Shown here: in pieces, positions 8,632 through 17,791 of the stretch | Layout: every line of letters begins with the position of its first letter | Numbering within the stretch: position 1 is the stretch's first letter | Source: Reichenbachiella agariperforans | GTDB lineage: Bacteria > Bacteroidota > Bacteroidia > Cytophagales > Cyclobacteriaceae | Assembly: GCF_900142205.1 (NCBI RefSeq) | Contig: NZ_FRAA01000001.1 | Location: forward strand, 464,803-528,802 | Length of the DNA stretch: 64,000 bases | Direction: 5' to 3' | Notes under the pieces: model-generated | The model's database searches: none | Told to the model about the DNA's origin: nothing | The model's input: only the letters and a program-made list of their open reading frames with translations | Position numbers and translations under genes: made by a program

Positions 8632-10026
8632 ATGGAAGAAAACTTCAAAAAACGCAATGAAGATAAGGATCTCATCAAGAGATACGAACTGCATAAGGAG
8701 AACAAGGAAGCGTTTTACTTTTCGACCGATGAATACGAACAAATCGTTCATCATTATATAGAGCACTCTAAGTTCAGAAAAGCACTCAAAGCACTCAGTT
8801 TTGCAATGGATCAACATCCATACGCTGCTGAATTCATGATCCTCAAAGCCCAAACCTATTCGAGCCTAGAGGAGTACGGATTAGCCATCAAACTACTGGA
8901 TGATGCTTCTAATCTCAACCCTGGCGATGGCGACATCCACCTGATTAAAGGCAACGTACAGATCATGCAGGGCAAGCATGAAGAGGCTCTCGAGAGTTTC
9001 CATACTGCACTACAATACACCCAAGAAAAAGATGAAATTCACTTTTCGATCGGACTGGCCTATCAAAATATCTCAGACTTCAAAAGTGCTATCAAGTACT
9101 TTAAGATGTCCTTAGAAGAAAACCTAAACAATGAATCTGCGCTCTACGAACTAGCATACTGTCTAGATGTACTGGGAGAACTAGACACAAGTGTCACCTA
9201 CTACAAGGAATTCATAGACAAAGACCCCTATTCGGAATATGCGTGGTACAACCTCGGTATTATCTATAATAAGTTAGAAAAATACGAAGAGTCCATCAAC
9301 GCATACGAATACTGTATCGCCATCGATGACAAATACAGTTCGGCATACTACAACATGGGCAACTCGTTCATGATGCTGAAAAAAAACGAGCAGGCGCTAG
9401 ATGCATTCAAAACGACTATCGAGCTGGAAGGACCTACGCCTGAAATCTATTTCAGTATCGGATCTGTCTATGAAAACATGGAACAGTATGATCTAGCAAT
9501 CCGCTACTATCGCAAAGCGACTAAACTAGATCAGTTCTATGACGAGGCATGGTACTGCACAGGTATTTGTCTCGGACATCAAGACAAATGGTATGAGGCA
9601 GTACATTTTTTCAACAAAGCACTCAAACTAGGCATAGAAAATCCCGACTACTGGACAGCTCTTGCCAAGGCAGAGTTCAAAGTCGGTAATACCATATCCA
9701 GTATTGACGCCTATGACGAGGCTAGTCAACTAAGTCCTAACAACCCAGACATCTGGAAAGACTGGTCTAAAATCTACTTTGAACAAGGAGATATGGAGCG
9801 CGCGATAGGTGTGATTACAGATGGGATTAATGAAATCCCTGATGATGCTTCACTCTATTACTTGTGTGTCGTATACTATATCGAAAGTGGCAAATACAAA
9901 ACAGCATTTAACTTCCTAGAAAAAGGCTTGTACCTCGACTATGAAGGACACACCTTGCTTTATGATTACTTTCCCAACCTAGAGACTCAAAAAGCACTGT
10001 ACAAAATAATCCAACAGTATAAATAA
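8632..10026 (+). CDS. Tetratricopeptide repeat protein
   Basis: 464 residues, almost all made of 34-residue TPR helix pairs (about eleven). Repeats are clear in DIHLIKGNVQIMQGKHEEAL, EYAWYNLGIIYNKLEKYEES and EIYFSIGSVYENMEQYDLA. There is no signal peptide or membrane segment, so a cytoplasmic scaffold for protein-protein contacts is likely. The N-terminal ~45 residues are highly charged. It lies alone with its own -7 box, upstream of the phosphosulfolactate synthase gene (114-base gap). The partner is unknown. Confidence 0.9.
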   Translation: MEENFKKRNEDKDLIKRYELHKENKEAFYFSTDEYEQIVHHYIEHSKFRKALKALSFAMDQHPYAAEFMILKAQTYSSLEEYGLAIKLLDDASNLNPGDGDIHLIKGNVQIMQGKHEEALESFHTALQYTQEKDEIHFSIGLAYQNISDFKSAIKYFKMSLEENLNNESALYELAYCLDVLGELDTSVTYYKEFIDKDPYSEYAWYNLGIIYNKLEKYEESINAYEYCIAIDDKYSSAYYNMGNSFMMLKKNEQALDAFKTTIELEGPTPEIYFSIGSVYENMEQYDLAIRYYRKATKLDQFYDEAWYCTGICLGHQDKWYEAVHFFNKALKLGIENPDYWTALAKAEFKVGNTISSIDAYDEASQLSPNNPDIWKDWSKIYFEQGDMERAIGVITDGINEIPDDASLYYLCVVYYIESGKYKTAFNFLEKGLYLDYEGHTLLYDYFPNLETQKALYKIIQQYK

Positions 10027-10053
10027 CAGATTAGCACCCACTGAAATCATTCG

Positions 10054-10061
10054 TACTTTCG
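10054..10061 (+). promoter_or_regulatory. Possible -7 element TACTTTCG upstream of comA
   Basis: TACTTTCG differs from TAnnTTTG at one position and lies 80 bases before the comA start. No convincing -33 box was identified. Confidence 0.3.
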
Positions 10062-10140
10062 CTTTGCTTCTATGAGAGAAATCAATTTATTTGCAAGTCG
10101 AAAAGAGACCAGTGAGTATAGGAATTTTTGAATTATTTGA

Positions 10141-10911
10141 ATGAATTACAACATAGAGAATCTACCAAGTAGAACAGTAAAACCAAGAGAACAAGGATTT
10201 ACAATGGTCATGGACAAAGGGCTGAGCTCTCGTCAAGCCGAAGACATGATCGAAACCTCTGGGGATCATATTGATATAGTAAAACTAGGTTGGGCAACTT
10301 CATACGTCACTTCTAATCTGGACAAGAAATTAGCAGTCTACCGTGAAGCTGGCATCCCAGTCTATCTGGGAGGAACGTTATTCGAAGCGTTCATCATGAG
10401 AAATCAATTTGATGAATACCGTAGAGTATTAGACAAATACAACTTGAGCCATGCTGAAGTATCTGATGGATCACTGGTCATGGATCATGACAAAAAATGT
10501 GAATACATCAGAACACTCACAGATCAAGTCACTGTCCTATCTGAAGTAGGATCCAAAGATGCCGAAGAAATCATTCCTCCATACAAATGGATAGAGTTGA
10601 TGCAGAAAGAACTAGACGCAGGAGCATGGAAAGTAATCGGAGAGGCTCGCGAAGGTGGGAATGTTGGGCTATTTCGCTCCACTGGAGAAGTGAGATCTGG
10701 ATTGGTTCAGGAAATTTTGACAAAAATCCCGATGGAAAAAGTACTTTGGGAAGCGCCACAAAAAGAACAGCAAGTATGGTTCATCAAGCTCCTCGGATCT
10801 AATGTTAATTTGGGTAATATCGCTCCTAACGAGGTGATCCCATTAGAAACCATCCGATTAGGTTTGAGGGGTGACACATTTGATCACTTCTTGAAAGCTG
10901 AAAGCAAATAA
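10141..10911 (+). CDS. comA: Phosphosulfolactate synthase (ComA family)
   Basis: 256 residues matching the ComA family, which adds sulfite to phosphoenolpyruvate to give 2-phospho-3-sulfolactate, the first step towards 3-sulfolactate and, in methanogens, coenzyme M. Family features are the TIM-barrel strands VKPREQGFTMVMDKGLSS, IDIVKLGWATSYV, GIPVYLGGTLFEAF, VSDGSLVM, VLSEVGSK, KVIGEAREGGN and LWEAPQKEQQVWFIKLLG. No coenzyme M genes lie nearby. In Bacteroidota the product could feed sulfolactate or other sulfonate compounds, which is an inference. A PopT-type gene follows 24 bases later. Confidence 0.87.
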   Translation: MNYNIENLPSRTVKPREQGFTMVMDKGLSSRQAEDMIETSGDHIDIVKLGWATSYVTSNLDKKLAVYREAGIPVYLGGTLFEAFIMRNQFDEYRRVLDKYNLSHAEVSDGSLVMDHDKKCEYIRTLTDQVTVLSEVGSKDAEEIIPPYKWIELMQKELDAGAWKVIGEAREGGNVGLFRSTGEVRSGLVQEILTKIPMEKVLWEAPQKEQQVWFIKLLGSNVNLGNIAPNEVIPLETIRLGLRGDTFDHFLKAESK

Positions 10912-10935
10912 GCTACTACTGTAGCAAGCCCATAC

Positions 10936-11886
10936 ATGAAATCACTGAAAGACTATTTACTACTTTTCCTCAAAGGTATAGGAATGGGTAGTGCAGACGT
11001 AGTACCAGGCGTATCTGGCGGTACGATTGCATTTATTACAGGGATATACGAAGAGCTATTGGCTTCCATTAGCTCTTTTGATATCACGGCGTTCAAACTA
11101 CTCGCTCAATTCAAACTCAAAGCATTCTGGCAACATATCAATGGTGCCTTTTTGTTTCCTTTGTTGTTAGGAATATTAGTTAGTGTATTCACCTTAGCTA
11201 AGGTGATTTCTCACGTATTAGAAATATACCCAATACAGTTGTGGTCATTTTTCTTTGGTCTTGTAATCATTTCATCTATTTCAGTAGCCAAAGAAATCAC
11301 TAAATGGAATATAGGGGTACTATTATCATGCTTAGCAGGTATTGCAATAGCTTTCTTCATCACTATTGTGACACCAGCCACCACACCAAACGGGCTATGG
11401 TTTATATTTATCAGTGGTGCAATTGCAATATGTGCCATGATTTTACCTGGTATTTCCGGCAGTTTTATACTACTTATTTTAGGTAAATACACCTATATAT
11501 TCAAAGCGCTCAATGAATTTGATATAACTATAATTCTTGTATTTGCAATAGGATGTATCACTGGGCTTTTTTCTTTTTCCAGAGCCATTTCATGGTTTCT
11601 AAAGAAGTTCCACAACTATGCCATCGCCCTTTTAGCAGGCTTTATGATTGGATCTCTGAACAAGATATGGCCTTGGAAAAAAGCCATTCGATTCGAATGG
11701 ATCAAAGGTGAACAAGTCCCTGTGTTGGAGCAAAACATCCTGCCTACCCAGTATCTATCTGAGACTGGACATCAACCAATGATTATCCAAGCTATTCTCT
11801 TTGGTACACTGGGCTTTATGATTGTCATCGTGATCGAAAAAATAGCCCTCATTGTCAAATCCAACGCTTCCAAAAAACAGTCTTAA
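10936..11886 (+). CDS. DUF368 (PopT-type) undecaprenyl-phosphate translocase
   Basis: 316-residue polytopic membrane protein, about eight hydrophobic segments. It carries the DUF368 signature near the N-terminus (KGIGMGSADVVPGVSGGTIA) and again in the middle (AICAMILPGISGSFILLILG), an inverted repeat typical of this family. Work on other bacteria shows that DUF368 proteins recycle undecaprenyl phosphate across the inner membrane for wall and surface glycan synthesis; that role is assigned here by family. Its stop overlaps the aroE start by one base (TAATG), indicating coupled translation. Confidence 0.85.
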   Translation: MKSLKDYLLLFLKGIGMGSADVVPGVSGGTIAFITGIYEELLASISSFDITAFKLLAQFKLKAFWQHINGAFLFPLLLGILVSVFTLAKVISHVLEIYPIQLWSFFFGLVIISSISVAKEITKWNIGVLLSCLAGIAIAFFITIVTPATTPNGLWFIFISGAIAICAMILPGISGSFILLILGKYTYIFKALNEFDITIILVFAIGCITGLFSFSRAISWFLKKFHNYAIALLAGFMIGSLNKIWPWKKAIRFEWIKGEQVPVLEQNILPTQYLSETGHQPMIIQAILFGTLGFMIVIVIEKIALIVKSNASKKQS

Positions 11887-12626
11887 TGAAACTATTCGGT
11901 CTAATCGGGAAAACGCTTCATTATTCCTTTTCCAAAAACTACTTCACTGAAAAGTACCAAAAAGAAAACATTCCCAATTGCGAATACGAACTTTTCGAAT
12001 TGGAGCAAATCAATGAATTCCCTAAGCTACTTGCTCAGCATACCGGTACGCTATCTGGGCTCAACGTTACAATCCCATATAAGCTAGAGGTCATGCAGTA
12101 CCTGGACGAAATAGATAGTCATGCAGCGGCCATACAAGCAGTCAATACGATTAAGTTCATGCCTGATGGCAAACTAAAAGGGTACAACACCGACTATTAC
12201 GGGTTCAAATCTTCTATTGAGGATTGGGACTTAAAGGGCAAAAAAGCACTCGTGCTCGGCACAGGTGGCGCATCCAAGGCGATTAAGAAAGCACTGGAAG
12301 ATTTGAATATTCCATACCTCATGGTTTCACGTACGGCCAGCACGGACTGTATATCGTACGACCAACTATCGGAAACACCAGAAACCCTAAAAGAGCATCA
12401 CCTCATCATCAATACTACACCACTAGGCACCTATCCAGATGTAAGTGACAAGGCCAACCTCCCCTACCAGTCCTTGACACCCGAACATCGGTTATTCGAT
12501 CTGGTCTACAACCCTGAAACCACAGCCTTTATGCAAGAAGGACTCAATGCAGGTGCTCTAGTAAAAAACGGCTATAAAATGCTAGTCGGTCAGGCCGAGA
12601 AAGCTTGGGAGATTTGGAATCAGTAA
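11886..12626 (+). CDS. aroE: Shikimate dehydrogenase
   Basis: 246 residues. Reduces 3-dehydroshikimate to shikimate with NADPH in aromatic amino acid synthesis. The shikimate-binding SFS (residues 14-16), catalytic Lys66 in NVTIPYK and Asp103 in YNTDYYGF are present, with the nucleotide-binding GTGGAS at about 125-130. The length is slightly short of the E. coli enzyme (272), as is common in Bacteroidota. It shares one base with the DUF368 gene. No terminator is visible before the convergent TerB gene. Confidence 0.94.
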   Translation: MKLFGLIGKTLHYSFSKNYFTEKYQKENIPNCEYELFELEQINEFPKLLAQHTGTLSGLNVTIPYKLEVMQYLDEIDSHAAAIQAVNTIKFMPDGKLKGYNTDYYGFKSSIEDWDLKGKKALVLGTGGASKAIKKALEDLNIPYLMVSRTASTDCISYDQLSETPETLKEHHLIINTTPLGTYPDVSDKANLPYQSLTPEHRLFDLVYNPETTAFMQEGLNAGALVKNGYKMLVGQAEKAWEIWNQ

Positions 12627-12693
12627 ACCTTCTGATTTATATTGAAACAGTAAGAGTGTCCTCAAAAATGGCAGAAACAGTAAATACAACTGC

Positions 12694-13041
12694 TTAATTC
12701 AATAATCGTTTTCTAAATCGATCTATAAAAGTTTTTTCTTCATTCACGATCCCACCGTGTGCTTCTGCCACCTCATCAAGTAAATCGAGAAATTGTTCGT
12801 AGTGCTCCCGCACGTCATAGCGATCAAACACCTCCATGGCTTCTTCGAATACCTCATCGGCATCTGTGTCCATCTCACGCTCTACAACAAAGGACAACTC
12901 CAACTCCTGTGCCCAAGTGTGGTCATCTATTACTTTACGGATCACGGCGAGTTCTTCATCTTGAACTATACCGTCACTTTTCGCTACGGCATATAGAATT
13001 TTCCCAAATGTATCTAGGAGTTCTGTGGGCAATTGGATCAT
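12694..13041 (-). CDS. TerB-like tellurite-resistance family protein
   Basis: 115 residues, all-helical and acidic. It shows the TerB-like pattern: AVAKSDGIVQDEELAVIRKVI with Asp/Glu-rich metal-binding positions, then a second half ending EVAEAHGGIVNEEKTFIDRFRK. The two halves resemble each other, as in TerB folds. Cytoplasmic, with no signal peptide. The family name comes from tellurite operons, but stand-alone copies have no proven function. It is convergent with aroE and followed upstream by a 157-base gap. Confidence 0.75.
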   Translation of the reverse strand: MIQLPTELLDTFGKILYAVAKSDGIVQDEELAVIRKVIDDHTWAQELELSFVVEREMDTDADEVFEEAMEVFDRYDVREHYEQFLDLLDEVAEAHGGIVNEEKTFIDRFRKRLLN

Positions 13042-13198
13042 AAATGGCTGCTTTGTGTCATGAGTAAATATAACAGGATTCTTAAAACGACTGAACTAGT
13101 CCATAGATGATTTTACCACTGTCTTTGATTCCTTCTTTTATGACTTAGAATAAGACAATTTTGATAAAGCAATAGATCTAACGTGAGTTAAACTCGGG

Positions 13199-14101
13199 TT
13201 AAAAGAAAATTTCCTCGGCAGCCTTAAAAGTATTGGCATGAGCTGCCACGATATCTGACAAACGATGCGAATATCCTCCACCCATTGCTACTGCTACAGG
13301 CACGCCAAACTCACAACACTGCTCGAACACGAACTCATCTCGCCTGCGACATCCCTCACGACTCATTGCCAGTCTCCCTAACTTATCCGTAGCGATCACA
13401 TCTACACCACTCAAATAAAAGATCATCTGAGGACTGACGGTTCGGATCAAATCTGGCAAAACATCCTCTAGCACACGCAGGTAAGCCTCATCATCGGTCT
13501 GATCTGGCAAACCTATATCAAGATCAGATCTTTCCTTTTGGAGTGGGTAGTTGTGCTCACAATGTATGCTAAAAGTAAACACCCGTGACTCATGCTCAAA
13601 TATTTTGGCTGTCCCATTGCCTTGATGAACATCCAAATCTACGATCAGAATTTGATCCACTGCACCGGCATGTAGTAGCTCGTTAGAAGCGATGGCAATA
13701 TCGTTGAAGATGCAAAAACCTTCTCCTCTATCGGCATAGGCATGATGTGTTCCTCCAGCGATATTGAGGGAGACCCCTTCTTGCATTGCGTGATAGGCAC
13801 ATTGTAGGGTTCCATGCGAGATATGCCTGCCCCGCTCTACTAAACTGGGGTGAAACGGAAACCCCGTATTACGTATCTCCTTTTTACTTAGCGTCCCTGC
13901 TTTCAGTTTGTGCCAATAGTCGACAGTATGCGTTCTGAGGATCTGTTCTTCAGTCAGTCTCTTGGGATGGAAAAAATCCCTTTGGGTTAGCGTCCCTTCA
14001 TAGAGCAACTGCTGTGGCAGCAAGTCATATTTCTCCATCGGGAAACGATGTCCCTCGGGCAATTGATCATAGCGATATATGGGGCTAAATGCGACTTTCA
14101 T
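13199..14101 (-). CDS. Histone deacetylase family (AcuC/HdaH-like) zinc amidohydrolase
   Basis: 300 residues from the ATG at 14101; the frame extends 28 codons further but the family begins at KVAFSPIYRYDQLPEGH. Zinc-dependent deacetylases of this class remove acetyl groups from lysine or polyamines. Present are the His pair and loop GGTHHAYADRGEGFCIFND, the zinc-binding DLDVHQGNGT, the third ligand region YLSGVDV followed by DKLGRLAMS, and the catalytic-Tyr motif GGGYS. All active-site elements are therefore intact. The substrate is unknown. The VCBS lipoprotein gene lies 117 bases upstream on the same strand. Confidence 0.9.
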   Translation of the reverse strand: MKVAFSPIYRYDQLPEGHRFPMEKYDLLPQQLLYEGTLTQRDFFHPKRLTEEQILRTHTVDYWHKLKAGTLSKKEIRNTGFPFHPSLVERGRHISHGTLQCAYHAMQEGVSLNIAGGTHHAYADRGEGFCIFNDIAIASNELLHAGAVDQILIVDLDVHQGNGTAKIFEHESRVFTFSIHCEHNYPLQKERSDLDIGLPDQTDDEAYLRVLEDVLPDLIRTVSPQMIFYLSGVDVIATDKLGRLAMSREGCRRRDEFVFEQCCEFGVPVAVAMGGGYSHRLSDIVAAHANTFKAAEEIFF

Positions 14102-14218
14102 TTTTAAAGTTTCGTCAGACCTGCAAATCAACAGAAAAAGAAAGTGAAAAATTACTAAATCACCCCTTGTGCAAAACGCACGCAAGGCAACCTCAACTAT
14201 TAGGTTCTCAAATCTATA

Positions 14219-15745
14219 TCATCTCACCAATTGATTTTCTAACACCATCAGGTCGACACGGTTGGCATTCCAGGTTTCGCTCAAGCTATCTGGCACATAC
14301 ACAAACGAATAAGTAAATGAACCCAAGATCAAATCTTCATCTCCATCCTGATCTACATCTCCCGCATCCATGACAAGCCATCGACCTGTATCAGCTTGCG
14401 TAAAAGTCTGGGCTTCAAAAACAAACTGATCTGAATTTTGATTCTCTAGATACACAAATGACTGCAAAGGCGTAGTAGCGTAATCTGGAAACGTTGCTAC
14501 CACTGCCATATCCATATCTCCATCTTGATCAAAGTCTCTAACAGTCAACCGTGTGGCACCATGAATCGGCCTAAAGTATGCTTCTGAAAATTGGTTATGC
14601 CCATCGTTGAGAAAGACCCTCACACCATGGTAGGGCTTGAGCACTACGGAGTAGTCAGCATTGTCTCCATTGACAGTGATGATGTCCTGATCGCCATCGC
14701 CATCATAGTCTACCATTTCAAACCAACTGCTACCATACACCGGACTAAAACCAATCACCTGCTCCCTACGAAAACTAAGTCTTTCCTCTTGATACAAGAT
14801 AAAAACACCCTCTCTCCCCTGTGACGCCATGAAAACCAAATCCTCTAATCCATCACCGTTCATATCCTCAGCCACTACCCGAACCACTCCCGGCATGGCG
14901 TATAATGTTTCTTTTTGGTATCCCGTATCTCCTTTTGTGAGCAATGAGAGTTCTCCTGTCAAGTGACCAAATTCACTGATTATGATTTCATCCTGACCAT
15001 CTTGATTGAGATCTCGGATCAAAGTATGTACAGGTCTATGCAATCCATCAGCAATTACTTCGTGCTGGCCATCCACTATGCTATAGACTTGCCCAGACTT
15101 CAACTCGGATGGATTCAAAATCCCTATCAGCGTCGCATACTGACGAGCTGCACCTCCATGATACGCCGTAAGCGCATTTCCAAAACTGCTAATCTTAACG
15201 GTAGTTCTGCTCGGATAATCATAGGTCACTAGTTGCCCAGACAGGTTGGCTGTCATGATTTTTCCTTGTTGCTCATCGAAGGCCAAAAAAGCAGTAAAAG
15301 CACCACCCGAATCATCCAGTGCAATCGGCTCTGGCACAAACTGATCCAAAGACACTTCTACTTCATCACTAGTGGCCGACAAAGAATCAGGTGCTAAACT
15401 TATGATATACTCCTTGAGCTGCGACCAATCCTCTACGGACATCATCGGTTGACTTGGATAGTGACCTGTTTTCATCACAGCCTCCATCTGTCGAAAAGAC
15501 AAACCCTGATATGGGCTGTAAGTGCTATCTCGCATCCCCATCTTCGCCCCCATCTCAGGCAGCACATTGTCTCTCCAGATGTGCTTTGGGAGATCGTCTA
15601 TCGATGGCAGTGCATGACACGAGCCGCAGTAGGTAACATACTGGTTGGCGAATTTTTCTGATTGAGAAAACTGGCAGGAAGAGACAAAAAATAAAACAAC
15701 CGCAACGGATATAGCTCCGACCAACAGGCTTGAAATTCTAGACAT
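14219..15745 (-). CDS. Lipoprotein with haem c motif and FG-GAP/VCBS repeats
   Basis: 508 residues. A hydrophobic signal ends FVSSC (lipobox Cys at residue 24), followed by a cytochrome c haem site CGSCH at residues 40-44 and a short cytochrome-like segment to about residue 115. The rest is a beta-propeller of FG-GAP/VCBS repeats with calcium-type loops (DLNQDGQDEIII, DMNGDGLEDLVF, DYDGDGDQDIIT, DFDQDGDMDMAV, DVDQDGDEDLIL). It is probably surface- or periplasm-facing and may be a redox partner. It is divergent from the vanadium haloperoxidase (209-base gap), which suggests joint function. Confidence 0.82.
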   Translation of the reverse strand: MSRISSLLVGAISVAVVLFFVSSCQFSQSEKFANQYVTYCGSCHALPSIDDLPKHIWRDNVLPEMGAKMGMRDSTYSPYQGLSFRQMEAVMKTGHYPSQPMMSVEDWSQLKEYIISLAPDSLSATSDEVEVSLDQFVPEPIALDDSGGAFTAFLAFDEQQGKIMTANLSGQLVTYDYPSRTTVKISSFGNALTAYHGGAARQYATLIGILNPSELKSGQVYSIVDGQHEVIADGLHRPVHTLIRDLNQDGQDEIIISEFGHLTGELSLLTKGDTGYQKETLYAMPGVVRVVAEDMNGDGLEDLVFMASQGREGVFILYQEERLSFRREQVIGFSPVYGSSWFEMVDYDGDGDQDIITVNGDNADYSVVLKPYHGVRVFLNDGHNQFSEAYFRPIHGATRLTVRDFDQDGDMDMAVVATFPDYATTPLQSFVYLENQNSDQFVFEAQTFTQADTGRWLVMDAGDVDQDGDEDLILGSFTYSFVYVPDSLSETWNANRVDLMVLENQLVR

Positions 15746-15954
15746 GTGATAGTTTCAAATAAGTGGATAAGAAGCACCAAGTTAAGCGCAACTGGTGTGT
15801 TTTCCAATCCCATCAAGTGAGCGGTTTCCTTAAATAATTTCTATCCTTCCAAACCCATAATTCATCAACTATTTGCTCCCATTCGTCATCTATTGAAATA
15901 AGCTTAAAGATTAATAAATAGTATTGTTCAACAGAAAGACTAAAACACGAATAC

Positions 15955-17442
15955 ATGAACAAACTAATACTCCCCATCATCGTCGCATTACTCGTGATTG
16001 CAGGCTGCAAGCACTCCACCGAAAAATCGATCGTAGAAGAACCCCGAGGCGCGGACAACATCGCCTACCAGTGGGGCAAAATAGCACTAGAGGCTACTGC
16101 CAATGATACCGACATGTTCAAACCACGTCCTACGATCACCAGTCGTTTTCTAGGGCTGATTTTCACATCCATGTTCGATGCATGGACACGCTATGATCAA
16201 AAAGCCACTCCCGTCTACCTCACAGGTATAGAACGTCGACCTATGGACGAGTTAACTTTAGAAAACAAAGAAATCGCCATTAGCTATGCTGCCTACCGGG
16301 CCATGTCGGAGTACTACTACTCTGACTCGACCATGTATCGTAACTTTATGACATCCATGGGACTAGACCCTAATGATGAGTCCCTAGACCCCAGCACACC
16401 CGTAGGCATTGGAAACCTAGCGGCCAAAGCAGTAATAGCTGCTCGCCATAACGACGGTTCTAACCAATACGGAGAACAGTCAGGAGCATCCAAACAACCC
16501 TACTACGACTACACCGAGTATCAGCCCATCAATACCGTAGACAACAACGTGGAACTCAACAGATGGCAGCCCAAGTACTTCTCTGACAAGGAAGGTAAGA
16601 AATTTGCTCCGGGCTGTCTGACACCCTACTGGCAATTGGTAAAGCCTCTGATGCTTGATTCTGCCAGTCAATTTAGACCAGGGCCTCCTCCTATGGTTGG
16701 CTCTGAGCAGCTAGCCGCTGAAGTCAAAGAGGTTGTAGACCTACAAGCCAACCTCACCGACGAAAACCGTGCCTTGGTAGAATTCATGCGTGACGGTCCC
16801 AAATCCGTGCAGCAGGCAGGACACTGGTTGCTCTTTGCGCAGCAAGTCTCCATCCGTGACCAACACACGTTGGATGACGATATCAAGATGTACTTTTATG
16901 TGGAATCAGTAGCCATGGATGGTTTCATCGCATGTTGGGATTCAAAAATGTACTATGATTTCGCAAGACCTTTCGCACTGGTACACGACTACTACCAAGA
17001 CGAAACCATCAAAGCATGGGGAGGACCAGAAGTTGGAATGACCGAAATGAAAGGCCAAGAATGGAGACCTTACTCACCGAACAGCTTCTTATGTCCTCCA
17101 TTCCCAAGCTACGTATCTGGGCACAGTACCATCAGTGGTGGATGTGCAGAGGCATTGCGTTTATTCACAGGCAGTGATGAATTTGGTTCGTCAGTAGATT
17201 TGGTTCCTGGCATCATGACCGAGCCCGACAATCTTGGCGACACAGTCACGCTTCATTTCCCCACCTTTACCAAAGCAGGCGAAATGGCTGGCATCTCCCG
17301 TGTCATGGGAGGCTACCACATCCAAGCAGACAACATCGAAGGGCTCAATCTCGGCAGAAACATCGCCCGTGACATCTACAAAAAATTCCAAATCTTGATC
17401 GGAGAAGAAAAGCCTGAAACCCTAGCTAACAGCGAAATATAA
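15955..17442 (+). CDS. Vanadium-dependent haloperoxidase family lipoprotein
   Basis: 495 residues with a lipoprotein signal ending VIAGC. The vanadate/phosphate site of the haloperoxidase-PAP2 family is complete: Lys331 and Arg338 in WDSKMYYDFARP, Ser388-Gly389-His390 in FPSYVSGHST, and Arg449 with His455 in SRVMGGYH. These enzymes oxidise halides with hydrogen peroxide, or act as acid phosphatases when vanadate is absent; which applies cannot be told from sequence. The lipid anchor places it outside the cytoplasm. It is divergent from a haem c/VCBS lipoprotein and followed by a strong terminator. Confidence 0.88.
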   Translation: MNKLILPIIVALLVIAGCKHSTEKSIVEEPRGADNIAYQWGKIALEATANDTDMFKPRPTITSRFLGLIFTSMFDAWTRYDQKATPVYLTGIERRPMDELTLENKEIAISYAAYRAMSEYYYSDSTMYRNFMTSMGLDPNDESLDPSTPVGIGNLAAKAVIAARHNDGSNQYGEQSGASKQPYYDYTEYQPINTVDNNVELNRWQPKYFSDKEGKKFAPGCLTPYWQLVKPLMLDSASQFRPGPPPMVGSEQLAAEVKEVVDLQANLTDENRALVEFMRDGPKSVQQAGHWLLFAQQVSIRDQHTLDDDIKMYFYVESVAMDGFIACWDSKMYYDFARPFALVHDYYQDETIKAWGGPEVGMTEMKGQEWRPYSPNSFLCPPFPSYVSGHSTISGGCAEALRLFTGSDEFGSSVDLVPGIMTEPDNLGDTVTLHFPTFTKAGEMAGISRVMGGYHIQADNIEGLNLGRNIARDIYKKFQILIGEEKPETLANSEI

Positions 17443-17470
17443 TCCCCACAATCACACCTAATCTTAGATA

Positions 17471-17526
17471 AAAACTGTCTTTGTCTTAATATGTGATATT
17501 GTATATCAAGACAAAGACAGTTTTTT
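17471..17526. terminator. Bidirectional terminator after the haloperoxidase gene
   Basis: 17-bp perfect stem (17471-17487 with 17508-17524) enclosing a 20-base loop, with A residues before and T residues after, 28 bases past the stop. Confidence 0.8.
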
Positions 17527-17791
17527 AATGTCCATTATTTAGATCAAGTGATTCAAGCAATAAGTGTGCGTGTATCTCTCTTAACAAATAAAATCGCACA
17601 CACCTCAATAATATAATTTCATATTGAGCTTTATACCTAAATGAATTCAGAATAAACCTACCTTAGAGCAGACGCACTAGACTATCCCAACTCAGTGACA
17701 TAACGCTACTAAAAAATACGTCCCTCTATTAAACATTCGTACAGCTAAATCATCTAAGCTTTAAAATCGTGTAAAACAAAATCAATTAGAT
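17527..17791. other. Intergenic, only a weak dyad seen
   Basis: AT-rich DNA before a lipoprotein gene. The only structure noticed is GTGTGCG (17564-17570) against CGCACAC (17595-17601), a 7-bp stem with a 24-base loop. No promoter of the TAnnTTTG type is clear. Confidence 0.4.
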
